Source: Rhizopus sp. PT2906
Taxonomy: Eukaryota > Mucoromycota > Mucoromycetes > Mucorales > Rhizopodaceae
Assembly: GCA_025529335.1 (NCBI GenBank)
Contig: JAMYHX010000287.1
Span: 1 to 64,000, forward strand
DNA length: 64,000 nt
Reading direction: 5' to 3'
Part shown: in pieces, positions 58,588 through 64,000 of the stretch
Layout of the letters: each line of letters opens with the position of its first letter
Position numbering within the stretch: position 1 is the first letter of the stretch
Made by a program: the position numbers and the translations under genes
The notes under the pieces: model-generated
The model's database searches: none
Told to the model about the DNA's origin: nothing
The model's input: the letters and a program-made list of their open reading frames with translations, nothing else

Positions 58588-59891
58588 CTAATTCAATTTA
58601 GTATTGCCCTTTGGAATTTGAGAGGGAGAAACATCCACATTCTGGTAGCCAATTTGATCGGCGACATACTTGAACACATTAGCCATCGTTTTGTTTGTAT
58701 CTTGTTGATTTAGATTGCCCAAGTCCCAGTTTTGCTATTTAAAGAAATGTTAGTCTCAGAATAAGAAAAAGGAATATCATACTTACTTCTACTGTGCTGA
58801 GAGTAGAATAGTCTGTAATATAAAATATTAGTCATAATCATAAAGATAATAACACAAACTTACGAGAATAGAATGTAGAATCAGTTGTTCCCTTCAAGTT
58901 TTCAGGAACTGCGCCCAACAAAAGTGACCAGACCTTGTTACGAATAGAGTAGCTGTCCGTCTAAACAGCAGTTGATATAACAATATTCTTTTTTTTTTCT
59001 ACTTTTTTACCTCATCAAATGTGATCAAAATGAGAACATTTTCAAGCACATAAGTGTCATTCAAAGTGTTTTCAAAAAACCCGGTCAACCATTTACCAGC
59101 AGTAGCAGCATCAGTATCTGATTGAATACATGTTATTTCAAGGCTATATAAGATAATATAATATATCGTTACCATGTCCATCATTATCCAAATTGGGAGT
59201 ATAGCTAATTACATAAGGGGTGGTGATTAGCAACCATATCGTAATTCAATTATACAAGACTTACAACATCCAATTAGGGAGGTTCTTGTTGGCAATATCC
59301 TTTGCGAATTGAGTAGCTAATGTTATAAAAGTTAGAGCACAGAGAAAGCGATTTACATTAAGCATTTACCAGGAACAATGTTTTGCAAACGAGTAGAGTT
59401 TTTGTTGATAGAGGCATAAGAAACAGCAGGATTATGCTTACGGACATAGAGACCTGATTTTGTTCCTGTCCATCCAACAGAGGGAATATCTTCTTGATAC
59501 AGCTTCCAAGTCAAACCAGCGTTTTCCAAAAGATCAAAAATAGTCTTGACATTGGCAGGAATATCTTTACTGTTGTCATCAGTAATACCGTAGTTAGTAC
59601 CACCCGCAGCTGCCACATAGTTGGGTTGAGAAGGATGTGTCAGGGCGTTGTAGTTGTCCAAGAGGATACCATACTTTTGAAGATTGGTAAAGCCAGAAGT
59701 TTTAGCAACCACATCAAAATCCTATAATTCATCATCCGTTTGAACGCGTTCAGCCAAAAGGGAGGTTAAATTACCTGATTCTCGAACCAAATTTGAAGGA
59801 TATGATCAAACACCTTTCCTTTAGCAGGTGCAGCATTGCAAACACCAACAACAGCAGCAATTAAGAAACAGCAACCAGCACCTAACTTCAT
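58588..59891 (-). CDS. Secreted acid phosphatase/phosphoesterase, tandem copy B
   Basis: Paralogue of the adjacent downstream gene, same family and strand. Eight exons (59891-59775, 59721-59370, 59316-59265, 59204-59173, 59117-59011, 58960-58864, 58812-58787, 58734-58588) give 309 residues. It has a short signal peptide (GAGCCFLIAAVVGVCNA), QIWFENQ, HPSQPNYVAAAGGT, YTPNLDNDGH and LILITFDE. All internal exon lengths equal those of copy A while introns differ in sequence and length. This is typical of an older tandem duplication kept under coding constraint. The tails after exon 7 diverge. Confidence 0.87.
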
Positions 59892-61494
59892 TTTTATGTG
59901 TAAAGTACAATTCAAAGGAAAAATGAAGGTGCTTTATATATACTTTAGCAAATATACACCATCGGTAAGGCAAGGATAGCTAGATTTGACTCTATGTTGC
60001 ACCATGGTTACTCTTTTTACACAATAATCCAATCGTGTTCTTTCATTTTGTCAGCCAATGCTGTCTGAAGCGTTATCTTTTTTCTTTTAATTAACAATGC
60101 ATTGTGGTGTTACTGCTACCTAAGCGTTACCTCACATGGACATCCTCTCTTTGTTTTCTGTCTCTATCCTTTCTAGATACCCTAAACACTTAATATGCTC
60201 ATGTTCAAACATGATTTATCTAGAGTGGATTGCAATTATACTTACTAATATAATCTATCGTTCATGAAAAGGATAGTTAAACCAAGAAATTGGTATTCCC
60301 TTCTGTGACTCCCCCCCTGTCTGTGGTCATTAAAGACCTTTTCCCTTGTAACATAAAAAAAACCTCCTCTCTTCCTAAAAGTATTTGCCACATTGCCCTC
60401 TTGGTAGGTTAATATTTATCTTTTATGCATTGAAAGTATGACACACATGCGAAAATCTTTCTTTAGGCTCAAAATCAATCGCAATCGCAGGTATAACAAA
60501 CAGTTGTGTTCCCTTTTTCTTCCCTTTTTCTACGCCCAAATATGTATCAAAGGGCAAATGAATTTCCGTGTGATGGATGCATTTGTTAAACATAAATCAC
60601 AAAGTGACATTTATTTGAAGACCAATCTGATATCCTTTTGCCTTACACATGTTCATTTAGCCATATTGCCTCTCCTTTTGTCATTTGCCACAATCGTTTT
60701 TTAGCGCATTTTTGAGGACAAAAATCATCTCCCTCTCTCTATTTACTGTTTTTGAAGGTTGATGTTGATGTATGACTCTTGTAAGAGGTTGAGCTATTCG
60801 AGGTATCCCTTATTGAATTTTTTTTAGTTTTAAATGATCCCTTGCTCTTGTTTATAGTGTTACCTTGTTAATCCAACCAAGGTGTAAATCTTCATTTTCT
60901 CATTAGGCGTAAATACTTTAGGATCGCTTGAAAGTAAGTCTGTTAATGTTGTGTTGTCATAAAGTAATTTATTTAAAGACTCAATTGCTTCAATTGTCTT
61001 TGGTTGAAGATTCCTTTTTATAAACTATGTAAGTCATTTCTCTGTTATTTATCAGTTAAACCTACATTCTGATACAAGCTTTTAATCTAAAAGCGAGACA
61101 AGATAAAAACAACTCTTGGACCAATCAAAAATCATCTTGATATTTATTACAATGGGCAAAACGAAGCATAATGTCAGATGCGTACCTGAACAATATTCGT
61201 GAGCAGATTAATCTATACATCGATTTGCAAATAGCAATAATAATAATAGAGACAGAATGAAGGCTTCTTTCTTTAATGATTGTTCTTAAGCTATAGACCT
61301 AGCATCACGTCAATCATGTTTTTATAGCCGTCTAATTTTTATTCTCAGCTTGTCTCGTTTTTAACTGTACTCAGCTTCAAGGCAAGCTTTTTTTTTCTTC
61401 TTTTTCCTCTTCTCAAAGCATAAATATTCTATCTTTTGTATTCTACTCTTTTCTCTTTCTCTTATTTTTTTCTTTTCTACTTTTTTAAAGAAGG
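59892..61494. other. Long gap between acid phosphatase and surface protein genes
   Basis: The left end holds the phosphatase B promoter. No convincing gene is visible; the longest open frame (around 60438-60704) is hydrophobic and low-complexity. The right end is strongly pyrimidine-rich and leads into the next start codon. Confidence 0.45.
59933..59940 (-). promoter_or_regulatory. TATA element of acid phosphatase copy B
   Basis: TATATAAA on the minus strand, about 42 nt before the start codon. Confidence 0.5.
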
Positions 61495-62647
61495 ATGGAA
61501 GGTATAGAAAATATGCATACAGACAATTATAATAGTGTTAACCATTCTTTCTCATTAGACCTGTCAAAGCAACACATTCCTTCATGTCAATCTTCCATAA
61601 ACTGTACTATTCACTATACACCTTGTTTAACTGAACCATGCATAAAAACAGCAACAAATGAATGTACTACAACTTGCACAGTGAAAAATTACCAACACGT
61701 CGTTGCTCGTGACATTAGTACTGCGTCACATACAACAAACGTCGCGTTGATTGCAGGTTTAATATCCGGTCTTGTGTCCTTTACGCTTACAGCACTATTA
61801 ATTGCTCTGTTTATTTACCGAAAAAGGAAATGTTTGAGATTGCATCGACCCGAAGAGCCTCCTTTGAGCGAGATATCACCATCACTATCATCTCCATCTT
61901 CATCTAGATTTATGCATGAAAAACAGGTAAGAAACTACAACCTTTGATTTAAGGAGGAGAGCTCTGTCTACCTTTTCCGGACAATATGGTCTATTAGAAA
62001 ATAAGGAGAACTGATGTTAATTAACTTTATAAAATTAGATACCAGTGGACTATAGCCATCCAGACTCACCGTTTATCATCAGCGCACAATCATTACAGAT
62101 ACCTCATTTGGATATACCAGAATCACCCGTCCTCGCCAGTCACATCCTGCGCCGATCACTCAATCTTCATCAGACTCAGCCGGCATTTGCTAAGCCTGTG
62201 AACAGATCCTCCTCTGTGAAATTGACAAAATACGATTATTATCCTCAGATGATACCCGTTGATGTCGAACTCCGTCGTGCTGTCTCTGTCAAGAAGAACA
62301 ATTCGACTGCTTCTCACACTAGTTCAGTCACACGAATCGGAAGTGTTCATTCTGACAAGATTGTCTGTGCAAAACCAATGATTGTTCATATCCGTCGTAA
62401 GGAAGATACGAAAAAAATCGAGACTACCCCTGAACCATTCTCGGTTGTCTTATCTGATCCGATTCCTTCTGATTCGGTTCCTGCACACATATCGACCTCA
62501 TCTGTTCACAGCAATAGAAGTGGAAGTATACAATTCTATTTCTGCCCTTCTACCGAGCAGAGTCAAGTGTCTATACAATCCAATTCTTCTGCTCAATCCA
62601 CTTTAGCAGATGGTGAAATTACCATCTATTATAATACTTCATCTTGA
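61495..62647 (+). CDS. Single-pass membrane protein, unassigned
   Basis: I do not recognise the family. Exons 61495-61926 and 62039-62647 give 346 residues. The first 80 residues are hydrophilic and rich in Thr and Cys (several spaced cysteines), with no strong signal peptide. A transmembrane helix (VALIAGLISGLVSFTLTALLIALFI) is at about residues 83-107, directly followed by the positive stop-transfer RKRKCLRLHR. The remaining cytoplasmic tail is Ser/Pro/Thr-rich with repeated RRSL or RRAVS-like basic-Ser sites. The layout resembles fungal surface sensors or mid2-like proteins and other single-pass proteins with a glycine-zipper helix. No enzyme motif is seen. Confidence 0.72.
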
Positions 62648-62850
62648 TTTGTATATTGTCTATCTCCCAGTTCATTCTTTTGTGTATATATCCTTCTTTT
62701 GTTTATAACATCCTCCCTTTCCATTCTCTTGTGCATTTTGAATAAAAAAGACGTGTAAGCATTTTCAAATGATGTTTGATTTTTAAACAAGAGAGATATT
62801 AAATAAGTGTATATAAACAAATAAAATTACAATAAAAAAGGGTGAAGGGA

Positions 62851-64000
62851 TTATGCATGTTCCAATAAATGTCTACTATGTTCTGTTAATGCACTCATAC
62901 CACATTTTTCCAAGACGGAAGGATCCATGATGTCTTGATTAACAAAGTAGGTGAGTACACGTTCCAAAAGCTCTAATTGTTCAGCCAATGTCAAATTATT
63001 GATAATAGAAGCAAGAATAGTGCCGACGTTCAAATGATTTGTCTACAACACGGCATTAGTTTTTGAAAGCATATACTATTGTTTCATATACATATATATA
63101 TACCTTGATAAAGCTTTGATAGTACATATAAGAAAAGAAGCCCATGAGGAATTGGCAATCCATACGATCTGTCATACCGCCATGACCAGGAATGGAATGT
63201 CCAAAATCCTTTACATTAAATGCACGTTTTACGCCACTGGCAAAGAAGCCACCAAAGGGGGCAATCAAGGAAGCAAAACAAGCCATGACCAAAGCATGAA
63301 GTTGAACAGGGGCAATCCAGACAGTGGTAATCTGTTTATGAAGCTATATATAATGAATGAATAAAGATAGTTCTTTTATAATAAATACACTTACCACAGT
63401 CTGAATGAATGTCACCCAAGCTTGAGGCAGATTCCAAGGAACGGCAGTAAAGACAGGATTGACAGGATCACAGCTAATATCAGACCATGCAGACATAGAT
63501 AGATCCTTATGAATAGGTTAATATCAATATACATACAAGAAAATAAAAGCATACCTTGACAGGGCAAATCATATAATTAAATCTCATGAGTAAGGTAGAT
63601 GCCAAGAATCCGAAAATGAGAGTACAAATCCAAGCGCCTACGAAACCTTCGACTGTCTTTTTTGGACTGAGCTGAATTAATTGATGTCTGCCCCAAAAGA
63701 ATCCACAGATATAGGCAAAGATATCGTTACAGATAACGAGTGACGTAGGAATAAAGAACCAAATCAATCCTTCCAAGATGTTATTGACGATAAAGTGGCT
63801 TTGAAAGACGATAAGTAATAAGGCCATATGCATCCAACCAAATTGTCGCATCTGACGCTTATAAAGTCCCTTTCTCAAATTAGTCACGAAAAAGACAAAG
63901 CCTAGATGAGGTTAGATGCTTTTGAGGGATGATCCATGTATTTTTTACCAATGATATACAAGATAAAGCTAATAAATCGGTGATGGGTTGCGAATGGTAA
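62851..64000 (-). CDS. CDS1: CDP-diacylglycerol synthase (phosphatidate cytidylyltransferase), 5' end outside window
   Basis: An integral ER-membrane enzyme that makes CDP-diacylglycerol from CTP and phosphatidate for phospholipid synthesis. Visible exons are 63949 to beyond 64000, 63901-63555, 63505-63395, 63343-63104 and 63042-62851. The transmembrane core includes [18 protein letters not shown] and [12 protein letters not shown]. The signature is [16 protein letters not shown] near the 3' end. The C-terminal tail ([13 protein letters not shown], ending HLLEHA) is that of eukaryotic Cds1. The gene is incomplete only because the window ends; the N-terminal part lies to the right. Confidence 0.9.

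Noticed and set aside
60438..60704. Hydrophobic 88-codon open frame as a membrane protein gene
   Set aside because: Low-complexity sequence with no promoter, splice sites or conserved motif that I can support.
1..64000. tRNA, rRNA or CRISPR arrays
   Set aside because: No B-box-like TTCGA arm with matching cloverleaf and no regularly spaced direct repeats were seen.

Overview
The window is nuclear DNA of a filamentous fungus, most likely a member of the Mucorales (Mucoromycota). Coding segments are split by many short introns (mostly 46-65 nt, GTAAGT-like donors and TAG or CAG acceptors). Intergenic DNA is AT-rich. The gene set is fungal (SPX-RING protein, Ede1-like EH protein, GH18 and GH20 chitin enzymes, GATA factor). 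It also includes genes absent from most Dikarya, namely a PEN-2 gamma-secretase subunit and a Fanzor/TnpB-type protein. No tRNA, rRNA, CRISPR array or bacterial operon structure was seen. All exon coordinates are my own splice models, checked for reading phase but not against transcripts.

Layout. 0.5-8.3 kb, plus strand: a PP1 glycogen-targeting subunit with CBM21, an MFS transporter in nine exons including an 8-nt micro-exon, a sphingoid-base kinase, and an unrecognised coiled-coil protein. 8.3-9.7 kb: decayed repeat-derived coding fragments. 9.8-12.5 kb, minus: a DTW-domain tRNA modification enzyme and a GH20 beta-hexosaminidase. 12.5-15.0 kb is a gene-poor gap. 15.0-21.5 kb, minus: a DEP-RGS regulator and an Ede1-like endocytic scaffold. 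22.0-25.8 kb: an ERJ5-like J-protein without HPD, RPA32, a signal peptide peptidase and, directly behind it, PEN-2. 25.9-32.2 kb: a second copy of the repeat, a TauD-type dioxygenase, a GATA factor and a GH18 chitinase with CBM19. 32.4-35.2 kb: RPS17, a JMJD7-like JmjC protein, and a GNAT whose 3' coding end overlaps it. 35.2-38.6 kb is mostly decayed DNA.

38.6-43.9 kb: a protein with a possible Sld7-like C-terminus and a class II asparagine synthetase. 44.1-52.5 kb is an accessory block. It holds a Fanzor-type RNA-guided nuclease gene broken by two in-frame stops, a 68-bp perfect inverted repeat, and a non-LTR retrotransposon with one nonsense codon in each ORF. 52.7-54.8 kb: RPL11 and RPS8. 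54.98-59.9 kb: an SPX-RING protein followed by two tandem secreted acid phosphatases with matching exon lengths, together suggesting a phosphate-homeostasis neighbourhood. 61.5-62.6 kb: a single-pass surface protein. The window ends inside a CDP-diacylglycerol synthase gene.

Co-located functions are chitin breakdown (GH20, GH18), intramembrane proteolysis (SPP, PEN-2), phosphate handling (SPX-RING, two phosphatases) and ribosomal proteins (S17, L11, S8). The most unusual part is the Fanzor relic beside the LINE and foldback repeat.
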